NCBI RefSeq assembly: GCF_963678635.1
Contig: NC_087068.1
Coordinates: 4,669,079 to 4,733,078 of the forward strand
DNA: 64,000 bases
Direction: 5' to 3'
Origin: Symsagittifera roscoffensis
Lineage: Eukaryota; Xenacoelomorpha; Acoela; Convolutidae
A program made the position numbers and the translations under genes. Position 1 is the stretch's first letter. The number at the start of each line of letters is the position of its first letter. The notes beneath the pieces are model-generated. The model was not told where the DNA came from. It made no database searches and saw nothing but the letters and a program-made list of their open reading frames with translations. Below, piece after piece: positions 22,191 through 33,235 of the stretch.

Positions 22191-23115
22191 TTAATCAAGA
22201 AACCAATCACCTTACAACTCTAGCTACAGAAGCAGATCACCAGACCAAAGAAATTCACGTAATTTCTCACAAAACAGATATATTTGATCAAATAGTCGAA
22301 ATAACCAGTATCGAAATAATTTTTCACGATCAAACTTAAACAGACCAGAAAATTCGTTTGATACCAGTTCCCATTCACACTCTAGAAATAGACACTAGTC
22401 CAACGATAGATCAAGAAATTCATCGTACAATTGACATAGAAATTATTCCAACGATAGGAATAGAAGCAACTCAAATAATCGAAATCAACGATATCAAAAC
22501 AGTAGATCAATTCATCAAAGATCTAACAACAAAAATTATCAAAATAGATCACGAGATAAATCATTAGGAACTCAAACTATAACAATAGACAAAGAAACTA
22601 CTCTCAATCACCTCATAGGAATAATACCCGTTATCCCGATTCTCAAAACAAATATAGAAGCAATACACCAAAGCATCAAAGACAAACAAATCAAGTACAA
22701 ACAAATGAAGAAACCAATTCAGAACCCCCTGGCATTAATAAAACAGAAAGTACTGAATTAAAACTAAATCACATCAATTGCGAATCTCCAGACATTGAAA
22801 GCGATACAGAAATTAAAATTTCAGTCAACATGATAAAAGTTGACGATGACTATGAAACTGTTATGTACGAACAACCTCTTCATCCACATGTCTATGAAAA
22901 TCAATTGGAACTTCTTTTAGATTATTACACTAGACCTAGAAGTAATTACATACCAATAGAGCAAAAAGTAAATGAAGCAACGATATTACACGAACCTGAA
23001 AAAAAACAAGTACCGTGTTCTAGTTCAAATCACATGTACCAAAACGTACCAAAAAACACCAAGAGAAAAAATTTGGAATTTTCCATTTCTCTTAGAAAGC
23101 CCAAAACGTAAAGAA
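22191..23115 (+). pseudogene. tract 4 and Gag-Pol linker
   Basis: The Asn/Arg/Ser tract ends near 22570 and is followed by a polar linker (SQSPHRNNTRYPDSQNKYR near 22605-22660). An acidic segment follows (ESPDIESDTEIKISVNMIKV), then 22830-23111, a clean stretch with VMYEQPLHPHVYENQLELL. This connects nucleocapsid to protease as expected for a Gag-Pol polyprotein. The linker is repeated, truncated, at 35760-36120, 42390-42745 and 45000-45345, and in full at 47700-48180. Confidence 0.5.
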
Positions 23116-23515
23116 TTTCAACCACCAGACAAAGAAATATATATGTTTATTAGATTCTGGAGCAGAATCAAAAACTATTGATATTTCAACCTGGAATGAA
23201 ACCGAAACTTTACATCCAAAACTAATACCTTTGAAGACAGCCTGTAGACTAGCAACAGCACAAGGCTCAACCTTAACAAACTATGGAAAAACCCAATTTT
23301 TCCTTGTTCACACTATAACAATGGATCAAAACAAACTCTTAAAAAAACCAGTTAAACAAAGCTTTCTCATCACAGATATAAAACACAATATCATTGGAAT
23401 TCCATTCATCACTAAATACATATCAACTATCATTATATTAGACAGCAAAACTAATATAAAATATAAATATAAAAGAATGCATAACACTGCTTTAAGAATC
23501 TTCCAAACATCTTAA
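23116..23515 (+). pseudogene. pro: retroelement aspartic protease, copy 1
   Basis: Retroviral-type proteases are homodimeric aspartic proteases that cleave the polyprotein. The active-site motif reads LLDSGAES with Asp-Ser-Gly at 23153-23161. A second conserved patch near the C-terminal part is DIKHNIIGIPFITKY (about 23378-23422), like the usual hydrophobic-Gly segment. Length from motif to end is about 110 codons, normal for the family. The catalytic Asp is present, but the frame entering the motif differs from that of the linker upstream (an indel lies near 23107), so an intact fusion is not made. Confidence 0.65.
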
Positions 23516-24890
23516 ACCACTCTCAGGATACATTTATGAATTCCCGATCAAACAAGTTCATCAAAAAGACAAAAATCAAAACTGACAACATCTCTATATG
23601 TCTGACATTGAATTTAGACCAATTCATAAACTTTTTACAATAACAATTTCATCCATAAAATCCGTGAAAAACTCAAATTCTGACAGTATTCCTATTTATG
23701 TATAAAATGTTTCACCATATAAAACAACCCTACCTCTAGGACTCCTTGGATATTGTTAAACAAATGCAATAATTTCTCTTACAAAAGAAGTCGCATATAG
23801 AGTAAGTAATATATTACAACTATTAGATTTATGTCAATCATTATTTCTTGACGAAGAATTATCAAAAAATAATATAATTAGCAACAAAAAGGAAATACAG
23901 AATAATTCACAAAAACACTTCATTTGAAATCAACATTCAAAATATCACAATATACAGAAGAACAACAAAAGTTCTTTGCAATTTTCAATTTTCGAATAAC
24001 ACAGAATGAATGTGAAAAATTAGACGGTTTATTATTGAGATACCCAACAGTTTAAGTCACATCTAAATTCTACGTTGGAAAAAAATATTCATCAGTACAT
24101 CTACCTTTGAAACCTGATGAAGTTTTCAAAAAAAAAAGAGCAATCAAAATACGAATCCACTTAAATGACAAAGTTAATAGATTACTTGACATTCTAGAAC
24201 AATATGAAATCATATCTCCAGTAAATGAAGAAGAACAGCAAAAAGGAAACAACTTTATCAACCCTGTTATTTTTCTAGCCAAAGGAGAATTACTTAAAGT
24301 AGTTCTAGACGCTGGATTTCTCAATTCACTCGTTGATGAGTCTAAATGTAATTGACCTATAGAACAAATTCAAGAAATTCGAACAAAAATGAACGGAAAA
24401 AACCTCTTAACCGCAGATATGAATAGTGCATATAATCAAATGCAACTGGATGAACAATCACGACAATTAGCACAATTTGTTATCGGAAATCAACAATACG
24501 AATTCAGTAGATTACTCTATGGCATATCCATAGGACCAGCAGCTTTCTCAGCATTTATGAGTAAAACTTGTAGACTACTTAAACTCAAGAAAAATGCAAT
24601 TAGATACTTAGATGATGTCTTTATGCAATCTCAATTCCAAGATGAATTGTTCGCAGTTCTAGAAAAATATCATCAAATATTACAGAACTAAAACATGAAA
24701 GCCGCCCCAGACAAATCACATTTTATCTTAACACGCGTAAAATTTCTTGGACACATTATAGAGAAATAAACTATAACCCCATTGAAATCATGCATAGATG
24801 CAATTCAAAAACTCCAGCCATCTACAAAAAATCCAAGAGTTCCATGGAATGTTAAATTTCTTAACTAATTATGTATATAAAATGCAGTTA
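23516..24890 (+). pseudogene. rt: reverse transcriptase, copy 1
   Basis: The connector 23516-24060 has several stops but keeps TTLPLGLLGY, a spacer typical before Ty3/Gypsy RT. The RT proper begins near 24060 (SVHLPLKPDE). It includes the palm motif with LLTADMNSAYNQM (24389 on, catalytic Asp), LLYGISIGPAAFSAFMS (about 24515-24560) and the active-site YLDD at 24605-24616. Thumb sequence follows (NMKAAPDKSH), with a TAA just before it (24689-24691) and a frame change near 24730. All three catalytic aspartates can be seen, but stops at about 24055, 24353 and 24689 break the domain. Confidence 0.7.
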
Positions 24891-25260
24891 TAATTTAGAC
24901 GGTTCTATAACAATCTTAGAAAACGAAATAAATTTGAATGAACTACAGAACACCAAAGACGATTTGAAGAAATGAAAAAACTTCTCACCGAACAAATCTC
25001 AAACAAAACTCTAGACCCAAATCAACCATTTTATGCAATGTACGCTGCTTCAAACTTTGGCATCGGTGCAGCTTTACTACAATCTCTTAATGGAACGAAT
25101 TAAAATGAATCTCATATCAGCAAATTCTCGCCTTTTTACACAAGCTGATTTACGAATCTCTACTCTTATGAGAGAATGCACAGCTATAATGTATACTCTT
25201 ACAGAGTATGAATTGTTAATACTGACATCGATCAATCACAAATAAGCAATCTACAACACT
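24891..25260 (+). pseudogene. RNase H, copy 1, active-site residue lost and 3' part deleted
   Basis: RNase H degrades the RNA strand during reverse transcription. The first strand reads YAASNFGIGAALL near 25036-25075; the second copy has DDASNFGIGAALL at the same place, so the catalytic Asp is Ala here. Two short open stretches keep NLISANSRLFTQADL and MRECTAIMYTLTEYELLI. The sequence then jumps at about 25225-25235 to the spacer that precedes integrase (DINQSQISNLQH). This deletes the second half of RNase H, including the DTLSR end that copy 2 keeps. Confidence 0.6.
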
Positions 25261-26153
25261 TTCCACTATACTCAGAATTGTCAAAACAACCACTATGAAG
25301 TTGATTTACTAAGTACATCTACATTTAAGCCGATTCCACTTTCACATTGGATCAAAAATAATACTCAACGAAAACGAATTAAACAACAATCATAAAAAAG
25401 CACCCATTCCCTTTTCTTAGAAAAGGAAAATCTAACTGATACAAAAATCTAACTGATAACTGAATTTATAGCTGATACCACAATCTTAGAAAACAAAACA
25501 CTCCTTAGATTTTTCAGAAAATTCAATAAAAGCATTATTATTGAATACACAGATATTTTAGAAAATCAAACACCTGATTTTAAAATACCTTGTCTACCTT
25601 AAAGTAAGATGTTCATAGCATTCAATACTTCACATACCCTACATACTAAGGGACATTCAGGATCAGAAAAGACATACTCCAACTTTATTCAAACTTTTTA
25701 TATCCTAAATGCACCAATTTGGATTAAAGTATTATGCAACGATTGTATAATGTGCCAATTAGATATACGTTACCCAAATCAAAAACAAATTGCAGAAAAA
25801 CAAGATTTTAAAGGACAAGAATACCTTAGATGTATCATTAATGGAAATGATACACGATACACTGAATGGTCAACAGATGTAAAAATATTCCCCTTATCGT
25901 ACATTTCACAAATCACGACAACTTTAGGAATGTCACCATACGAAATGGTTTCAATCAAAAGCCAAGAAAACCAATGATGCTCACAGCAAACGCCCATAAA
26001 AATGCACTAGGTTATTGTCAACCAAATAAAGATTCAATATGTTGCAGTTTACCTTTACATACTCATGATGAAGACCACTTTCAGCATCCACAAAATTTAA
26101 AGTTAGCTTCCGCTACACACACCGAATGGATTTTAAATAGAGATCCACAATGA
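25261..26153 (+). pseudogene. int: integrase, copy 1, catalytic core deleted
   Basis: Integrase inserts the element cDNA into DNA. The N-terminal HHCC zinc-binding domain is present at about 25609-25790 (HTKGHSGSEK, later CNDCIMCQ). At about 25812 the sequence jumps from DFKGQ straight to EYLRCIINGNDTRYTEW. Compared with copy 2 (50456-50800) about 330 bases are missing, including the first two catalytic acidic residues and the region of the Glu. The part after the core is kept to about 26150 (SPYEMV, then a frame change near 25957). It could not be functional. Confidence 0.65.
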
Positions 26154-26800
26154 AAAGAAAATACAATGAAATTTATCAAAAAAAAACAAAAAAGTTGTTA
26201 CAAAAGCAAAACCTAAATAACCAAATCAATTCACGCTTCGCATCAGCAACATATTGAAAAATCGCAGCATTTGTTTTAATTCCAAAGTTCACAACACAAG
26301 AAGAAATTTCCAAAAAATTACAACCCTTCCAGAAAGGACCATACCAAATAATTGATAAAATCACTGATGTAACATACAAACTTACTGACTCAAGTAAAAG
26401 AAAAAATGTTCAGCATCAAAATAGTCTTTTACCCTATTATCCAATAGAATACGCACTCCGAGAATTTTTTCAATTTTATTCCTTACCAGGTTTAAAAATT
26501 GTTCAAAACAGTTCAAAATATGAACAAAACCAAAACACTGACAAACATATGAATTCAAAAACCATCTCAACAAAAAGAATTAGTTCACCAAACATCTCCT
26601 GAACCAGAGAAAAAAATATCTAAAAATTAAAGAAAAATTAGGAAAATGACAGAAAAAATTCTACCACAGGATCAAAACGAGAAATCTGAATATAGAGAAT
26701 TATCACGACTTAGAATTCAGCCACGAAAAAATTATAAAACATTCATTCCACAATCTAAAATATCGAAGAAATTTTTATTTCAAAATAAATTTGATTTTAA
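26154..26800 (+). pseudogene. integrase C-terminal GPY/F-type module and pol tail, copy 1
   Basis: Contains GPYQIIDKITDVTYKL starting at 26336, the SH3-like GPY/F module found at the integrase C-terminus of many Ty3/Gypsy elements, followed by HQNSLLPYYP. The remainder is charged and low in complexity (Glu, Lys, Gln, Asn), ending in a basic run RIQPRKNYKTFIPQ near 26710-26750. Stops at 26151 and near 26257 and 26629 break it. No chromodomain was recognised. Confidence 0.55.
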
Positions 26801-27936
26801 TTAATTTTTTCACCTTATTTTCAATCTTTTTGAGCATACTTATTTTCACAGATAAATGCTGAAAAACATTTGAACAGATCTAGTTCAAAATCAGCCAAGG
26901 GAAATCAATCCGAATCATCGCCTTATTTATAGCAACACTACTTTTTTTAGCGACCAATATTAACGTCCAACCATAAATATAACTATAACTTCAAGACCTC
27001 CAGGTGAAAAACAAGCAAACCGCTAAAAATTGACAACTAAAATAAACGCAATCTCAATATTACAATCCTCCCGTATCAAGTAGTACAAAGATCAATATTT
27101 TCCCAACCCAGACCTCAAAAACTCTCCAAGCAAAAGTATTAAATTAGCCTAAAGAACAAAAAGCACATGATCATTAAGCCTAAATTACAAATATTCTTAG
27201 ATACACCAAACCATCCCGTAAATAAAAACGAGGCCAAGAAGATCTCTCGACATCATAAAACAACCCTTCAACAATATTTAACAAAACCCAACCCACTTGT
27301 CAAAAAATCAATATTTAATCCGAGCACACTCGAATTTAGCCCCAAAAAAACGAAAAAAAATTCGACCAAACGAATCATTTCCAAAATGCTTCTCTCTGCG
27401 ACGGTCGACAAACTCAAACAACTATTTTCAGTCTTTCATCGAAATTTTTCAACATTTCTACTATTTTTCATAATATTTTTAGCCGATACTTTAGAAACCT
27501 TAATAATTTTTTAAATAATTTTTGCAAGATTTTTCTATTTTTTTATTCCCTATTCGAAATGTACATATACCTTTCCAAAATCCTTGATAACCTCCTCAGG
27601 TAAGATAATTCAATAACTCTTTATATGTTTCGAAACCTATTTAGTAGAATCGATGTTTTTCTACTATTCATAATTTTTCTCACAATTTCAAAATCACTCA
27701 AATGCAGATGTAGAAAAAAGGCAATCATCACATTCTCTTTGGCAACCATTTTTTTTCTTTTTATTGAAGATTACTATAGTAAACATAAAATTTCCTCATA
27801 AAAAAATCAATACTGAAATTTTTTCCAAAATTGCTAATCAACAACCCCCACACCAGTCCCCACCGACAACATCCCAAAAAAATCCAACAACACCTACAAC
27901 TACAAATACCCAAAATCCTCAAGCTTCCACACACAA
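26801..27936 (+). pseudogene. post-pol region, copy 1, truncated at 27936
   Basis: Similar to 51785-52935 in the second copy, where it leads into an env-like gene. It contains hydrophobic stretches (FFTLFSIFLSILIF near 26805-26845 and FLLFFIIFLADTLETLIIF near 27455-27510) that could be signal or membrane segments of an env precursor. The clearest open stretch is 27167-27514. Similarity to the second copy ends at about 27936 within ccacaca, so no env body follows here. Confidence 0.45.
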
Positions 27937-27982
27937 GGAGGGGGTCTTTTACTTTTTGGAGGTGGGAGCTTACGTTCATTTA

Positions 27983-28039
27983 CAAAATCCTAGGATAGGG
28001 GTCCTCCAAAAAATCAAGGACCCCTTTCCTAGGATTTTG
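27983..28039. repeat. 23-bp inverted repeat, 11-nt loop, at the truncation point
   Basis: Arms 27983-28005 and 28017-28039 pair with a single mismatch; the loop is ccaaaaaatca. It begins 46 bases after the point where retroelement copy 1 breaks off. Arms of this quality are unexpected by chance and may mark the terminus of a small hairpin element or a fold-back repair product. Confidence 0.75.
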
Positions 28040-28162
28040 CTTTATGTGAGGACCACTCCCCCTTAGGAAGGACCCTCCCTCTTAGGATCCGGGACACGAT
28101 ACAATACTACTCGCCTGTTACAAAAATCAATCTCATTATAATTCTAACTTTCCACATCTTTT

Positions 28163-28291
28163 TTCAAAAGTTATGTGTTACCAGGATTGGGGAAACTTAA
28201 AAAAATGGGAAGCGAAAGCGAAGGAATGTGAAATAGGGCCTTCTCAATTAATTATCTTGAGTTTGTGTTTGAGCGCTTGGCTGTGTTCCTG
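28163..28291 (+). repeat. 130-bp direct repeat, left copy
   Basis: Begins ttatgtgttaccagg and runs to tgttcctgataa. It contains agcgaaagcgaa and atagggccttct, closely matched at 29361-29490. After the repeat the two copies resume similarity briefly at cttccaat.tcacgaa (28296 and 29567), suggesting the left copy lost an internal stretch. Confidence 0.7.
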
Positions 28292-29360
28292 ATAAGACTT
28301 CCAATGTTCACGAATACATACTATTATACATTGCAAGTTCTAGTCATCACAAGCTTTCTTATGATCATATCCCAAGTATTTGTTTTCAACTCCAGTCAGA
28401 TATAATAGTTAGCAAGCCCAACATTGCCTGGAAAAGATTAATTGAGCACGTTTTTTGTCCCTTTCTTCGAAAGTGGGAAAAAGCTTTTTCGTTATTTTTC
28501 ATCCGAGAAACAAATTTATGCTTTCTCTCGTACAATTAAAACTCGAGCAAAAAAATTGAGTTTTTTTCTACAATACACAGTTAAGTTTCTACAATACACA
28601 ATTATGATGATAATAACTAGCGGTAAAAAAAACTTCCGAAATTGTCTTTTTTCGAATTAAATTTCTGGTTCAACTGTTTTAAGAAGTTTTCAAAATCTGT
28701 TAAAACACCTGTCAAATTTTTGATTTTCATGCGCTACTTATGTGTTTCCAATGTTTATCCCATGCTTGCGGAAACATATTTTCGCAGTCTCCAACTTGAG
28801 CCTTTGCTGAAAACTTGCTAGTAGCATGGAGAAACTATCAAATAACAAAAAATCGAAAAAGCAAAAATTCTGTCAGAACCATTGAGTTTCCAGATTCAGA
28901 AATAACCGGTCCTTCAATATCCAAACCTTATTTAGGAATTTCACAAACCTATTTCAGATCTGAAAAATTTTATTTTACATCTGTTTTAGAACACTTAATG
29001 GCTACGGGCGCCGTTTTCTTGTTCATTAGTTATATCACTTTAAATCGTTATTGTTTCCCAAGTGTTTTATTGTTTTGAAACGAAAACTCAACTTTTTGAG
29101 GCTACCTACTTTTCCCACGCAATTATATCATCTAGAAAAAAGTTAATTCACGTTTAAGGCAGCAAAAAACCTAACTACCATCTTTTTTTGTTAGAAACTA
29201 CTACATGGCTCATAAAGTAAGTTTCATCCACATTTCTGACAATCATTAAAAGTTAAACTAATTTTAAAAACCCATGGAAGCGTAGTTTGTTCTGAGTTGA
29301 AGACATTGCCTGTATAATATTCTTTCTAACTTGTCAAATGATATGTATAATCTTGTCAAA

Positions 29361-29490
29361 AATTATGTGTTACCAGGCTTGGGAAAAATTTAAAAAAAAA
29401 ACGGAAAGCGAAAGCGAAAAGATGCAAAATAGGGCCTTCTAAATTAGTTATCTTGAGTTTGTGTTGGAGTGTTCGGCTGTTTTCCTGATA
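29361..29490 (+). repeat. 130-bp direct repeat, right copy
   Basis: Partner of 28163-28291 at a spacing of about 1,198 bases in the same orientation. The flanking 29461-29655 stretch is open for 64 codons, but I do not regard it as a gene. Confidence 0.7.
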
Positions 29491-29860
29491 CTTTTGATGA
29501 AGTTTCCATGTACAGCTCTCAGTTTGGACGATGATCTTGTTGCGGGTGGTACATTTTGCATATTCTACTTCCAATATCCACGAACGACCAGCTTGGACAA
29601 GTTCAACAAGTACAACAAGCAAGATTCGGCAACCATTACGACAAAAACAAACTAGCCAACATTAACTACATCAAAAAGAACCGAGACAACAACCACGAAG
29701 ACAACAATTAGTTATGTAAAAAGTCCAGAATCGTATTTCTAACTGAACTGTTCTTTCAGAATTGTAGAAAAAAAACTGTCTACTTTGTTTTTCATTGCTG
29801 GTTATATAATTCTAAACCAACTACGTCACCGATGGCGTTTTACTTAAAACTGAGAAAAAG

Positions 29861-32537
29861 TTGTTGAAAGTTTTTATGGTTTTAGATGACTAACATTAAG
29901 ACTAGTCCGACACCCAGCCCAACTTTCGCAGCTATTGGGGTTTTCCATTTAACAAAAGTAGAGAGTTCTGACTGGCGTTTGGGCCTTTCTTATTACATTA
30001 CCCCCCCCCCCCATTTATCATATGCCCATTTAATGAATACAATAAAACAAATGAAGATACTCGGCGAAATAACAGGTGTATGTTTTCATACTTTACTCGC
30101 CCTACCACGCAGCGCTAGCTCAGCTCTAACAAAATCTGCAAAATCTGACACAACAAAAATTCGGTTGGCTGACAAAAATTACAAAAAAATCTATCTAATT
30201 CCGCGAAATCTTCAAAAGTGTTTTTTCTAGACGGCTTTTTTTTTGATTTTGCTCAAAATTTTGTAACAATTTAATTTTTTTAATTTTTTTTTGCAACTGG
30301 GATATCAATCGTTCTCGATTGACTTCGTTGTGCATTTGTCAAAAACGGCAGCCTTTTCTTGCTAAATCGCTATTTTGTATATAATATACCCCTCCCCCAC
30401 ATAAACACACATACACACACCCCTCCAACAAAATTGGAACCTACAGGATAAAAACAAGTTCGGTTTTATTGATATTTCTACTAATAAATTTGATGAAAGT
30501 TTACTATATTAACTAGATAGAGGAGGTTTTAAGTGATTACGCTGTCTGTAGTAACTGAAGCTTTTTAAAAACAAAAGTACTGGAAGAAGAAACATGAGCG
30601 AAAGTTGATCTATGTCACTAATAAGTTGATCTATGTCACTAGATTCTCATAAAGTGTGATTATTTTGTGGCTCGATATTTATCCCTCTTTTGAAATAATA
30701 GTACCATAAATTTTCAATTTGTATAAAAAAAATCTAAGCAAAATGGAACCAGATCCAAACTATAATTTATTATTGGTTATAATTAGATATTTTATCCCTG
30801 TAAAAAAATAAAGACTAACCAATCACACTCCATCAAACTAACAACCCACTTACTTGTAATTTCAGCACCACAGCGATTTGAATTTAACTTACAACTTAGT
30901 TGCTTTCTCCAAGAGACCGACTCGTAACAAAACCAATATACTCTAGATCTATTGAGACTAAGAGATATAAGAGTAAGATTAAGATCGGTATTAGACTATA
31001 AAGTTGCACGAATCTATCCGGCCGAAAATCAGATAGCGTGACGAGCAGATGGTGTACCCTATCTGAAATTACTCTATGAGTTAGAGCTAAGAACATAACT
31101 CATCTGGTGCGACCAAAAGTCTCGAACAAAACCTTAAAAAAACAATTTAGCTTAGAACTAACCAAGTAGATTAGAATTAGACAAAAAAAAACATTTCCAG
31201 AGCCATTATTCCGAACAATACGAGAACTACCCGGTAGTGGAAAAATACCTCGGACAAGAGAAGATATACGACTACAAAGGAATTTACCATTAAATTTCAT
31301 GATCGTACGGCAAAGACCAACCACAAACTTTTATATTGAGTTTGTATTAGCATTGAATTTAGACTTTCATTTGCAAATAAAGTATCTTTCATGAAAAATC
31401 TTCAACGACAATTACAGGCGCTAAACTTATTTTTATACAATAACGACTGATAAAAATATCTCTAGTCGTTCTCTTCAAAAATCTGCAGTAATTTTAAAAG
31501 ATATCTGGAAAATTATTTGTTGAAAATAAATTTATAAAAATTAGTTTTTATGAATACAAATTGTTGGTATATATAAATCATCTGTTCATCCCAGCTTCAT
31601 CACATAAATCATAACAGCGAATCATAAATCTACTAAAATCGTCAAAAACTAAAAAAACTAAAATTTTCTATGAATTAAACCTTAAATTAATTTATAAAAG
31701 CCTTTCCTAATTCTTACCTTTATCTAAATTAAACTTATTTAAACTTAACAGATCATCAAGTCTTTCCTTGGATGTTTAGTTCACTTTTATCTAAACTAAA
31801 TTTATTTCCATTAATTTTTTATCCTGATCATCAAGGCTTCTCCTTGGATCAAAAAGAACAATTTTGCTCTCCCCTCACAATTAATAAACTGTCTAATGAC
31901 CTCAAATGTCGATTCACTACCCAACCCTTTCTCAGGACCCAGGACTAATAGAAGTTTTTCAATCACTTTAACCATTCTAATTAGGACTAATTAGGATAAA
32001 CAGTGAAGAACTTCGGTTATTCATCCTTCACTTGACCCCATCATACCTGACCCAGGATAATACTTAAACTTTGTTTAGGAATGTTTAGAAAATTTAGGAA
32101 CTAGACAACTCAGGAAATGAAGAAACAATCATATTACAAAATTGTGAAACAAACAACGAAAAACATGATCTCGTAGTCACTCCACATAAACAAACAATAG
32201 GATATATTAGAATAAAACTACAGACAATTACAAGGACATTTTTAAGCAAACAAAGACAAATTACGCAAAAAAAATTTTCAAAGCGAAGAAATGCAGTCTC
32301 CGAATCAGAAACCAGTAATTTAGAAAAACTTTACAGGTTAAAAGGCTCCAAAAAGAAAAATTATCAAGTTAATGGACAATTATAGTTTTCCGATACAGAA
32401 ATCACATCACAATCATCAATACAAGGAAAACGAAGAATAAAAAAAGACATACAAAAACAAACCAGTACGTCTATACAATTGGAATCAACCAATAAAACAC
32501 ATTGAAAACTAAACATTAACAGACATAAAAGACGAAA
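29861..32537 (+). other. upstream and leader region of unit A
   Basis: Contains a run of 12 C at 30001-30012, a TATA-like stretch (tatataatataccc near 30378) and CA-rich sequence near 30400, features compatible with a promoter region or an LTR remnant. The leader proper starts at about 30585 and matches 10270 on. A 21-base tandem duplication (aagttgatctatgtcactaat) lies near 30608-30650, and tggaaccagatcc at about 30743. The open stretch 29886-30230 and the minus-strand stretches are not convincing genes. Confidence 0.5.
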
Positions 32538-33086
32538 TTGAGTCAAAATGAAGAAAACCAAGATGAAAACTCCATTCTTTTATTTTTAATCAACCCACTC
32601 ACTGAAGATAGAGGACCAACACAATTCTGTCAAAACCTTATCACAGATTTAATCAAAAAAGGTATTAATCCATGTACAGCAAACATTTCACAAGTAAAAA
32701 TCAAAAGACAAATTATTGATCACTTCTTAAAAGGAATATGTAAAGTAACACAACAGTACGAAATCTATACCGTAGAAATCAAATCACCAAGTACGTTTCA
32801 TGTTAAATATTATCTACTTCAAACAGAAGATATAGAATTTTCAAAAGTATTCACAGGATACATAAAAAATATACAACATCAAAACTCACAAAGAGCAAAT
32901 TCAATATTCACTAACAACTTTTTTTCAATAACCTATAGTTATATATCTATACTAGAAAAAAGAGAATCTGAAGGAACATCACCAGTTCAAACAGTTAGAA
33001 ATACAGCTGTAAGACAGGAAATTGCAATAGTCTCCGAGTTTTTAAACGCCATCCGCAAAAAATTGAACAGCAACGAAGTTTTGTAG
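32538..33086 (+). CDS. first ORF of the retroelement, copy A, intact 182 codons
   Basis: Open from its start (MSQNEENQ) to TAG 33084-33086, and the same length as copy B apart from one extra Tyr codon (near 32811). Features: acidic N-terminus, hydrophobic strand ILLFLINPL, then a mixed fold with FCQNLI, KIKRQIIDHFLKG and a helical C-terminal third (VRQEIAIVSEFLNAIRKKL). No domain recognised. It is the best preserved ORF of the family in this window, but that may only reflect the recent A/B duplication. It precedes Gag by about 700 bases. Confidence 0.5.
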   Translation: MSQNEENQDENSILLFLINPLTEDRGPTQFCQNLITDLIKKGINPCTANISQVKIKRQIIDHFLKGICKVTQQYEIYTVEIKSPSTFHVKYYLLQTEDIEFSKVFTGYIKNIQHQNSQRANSIFTNNFFSITYSYISILEKRESEGTSPVQTVRNTAVRQEIAIVSEFLNAIRKKLNSNEVL

Positions 33087-33235
33087 AATGTTAAACACGA
33101 TTTAGAAAAATCTTAGCATGGTTTATCATTGATTAATTCACACATAATATAGATTTATCTCACAAGCAAGAAAGCATTTTTTGACTTCAAAATTCAACTG
33201 ATGAAACTGTCTTAGCAGAACAATGATATTATGTT

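Larger units (their letters stand above)
13809..22570 (+). repeat. tandem array of Gag units with a 2.5-kb higher-order repeat
   Basis: The Gag core signature (PEYSVEDYLNAV and variants) occurs at about 14320, 16290, 17010, 18820, 19532 and 21340. Two blocks are almost the same and lie about 2,525 bases apart: 16985-19505 and 19506-22030. Marker pairs at this offset include 17461/19988, 18013/20538, 18315/20840 and 18761/21287. Each block holds a partial core, a zinc knuckle, an Asn/Arg/Ser tract, a Gln/Asn-rich region, a full core and a second knuckle. A complete Gag would need only one set. Both blocks share a 120-base deletion absent from the first tract (15600-15780), so they come from one duplication. 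Confidence 0.75.
10270..27936 (+). mobile_element. degenerate Ty3/Gypsy-like retroelement, first copy, 3'-truncated
   Basis: Order on the + strand: noncoding leader (10270-12505), first ORF (12506-13050), second ORF (13200-13808), expanded Gag array (13809-22570), linker, protease, reverse transcriptase, RNase H, integrase and GPY/F-type tail (22571-26700), and part of the post-pol region. PR-RT-RNH-INT is the Ty3/Gypsy order. Every coding block carries stops, frame changes or deletions. The 3' edge is abrupt: the sequence follows the second copy up to tccacaca at about 27936 (52930s in the other copy) and then diverges completely. The 5' edge at about 10270 is where similarity to the other leaders begins. 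No LTR found. Confidence 0.7.
27937..29860. other. unassigned DNA between the two retroelement blocks
   Basis: Not similar to any other part of the window that I can see. It holds a 57-base hairpin (27983-28039), a 130-bp direct repeat pair (28163 and 29361), and a short open stretch at 28815-29078 of unknown meaning with a hydrophobic end. The first 150 bases are rich in ggggg and ccctt runs, unlike the rest. It may be unique flanking DNA or part of an unrelated repeat. Confidence 0.5.

Noticed and set aside
13809-22570. CRISPR-like array
   Set aside because: Units are kilobases long, protein-coding and degenerate; there are no short repeats with unique spacers.
30001-30012. C-run as a functional motif
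   Set aside because: Homopolymers of this length vary by slippage and by sequencing error; 12 against 13 bases in A and B supports that.
29886-30230. Small gene across the C-run (also 36295)
   Set aside because: The frame differs between copies because the C-run length differs, and the product shows no feature of a protein family.
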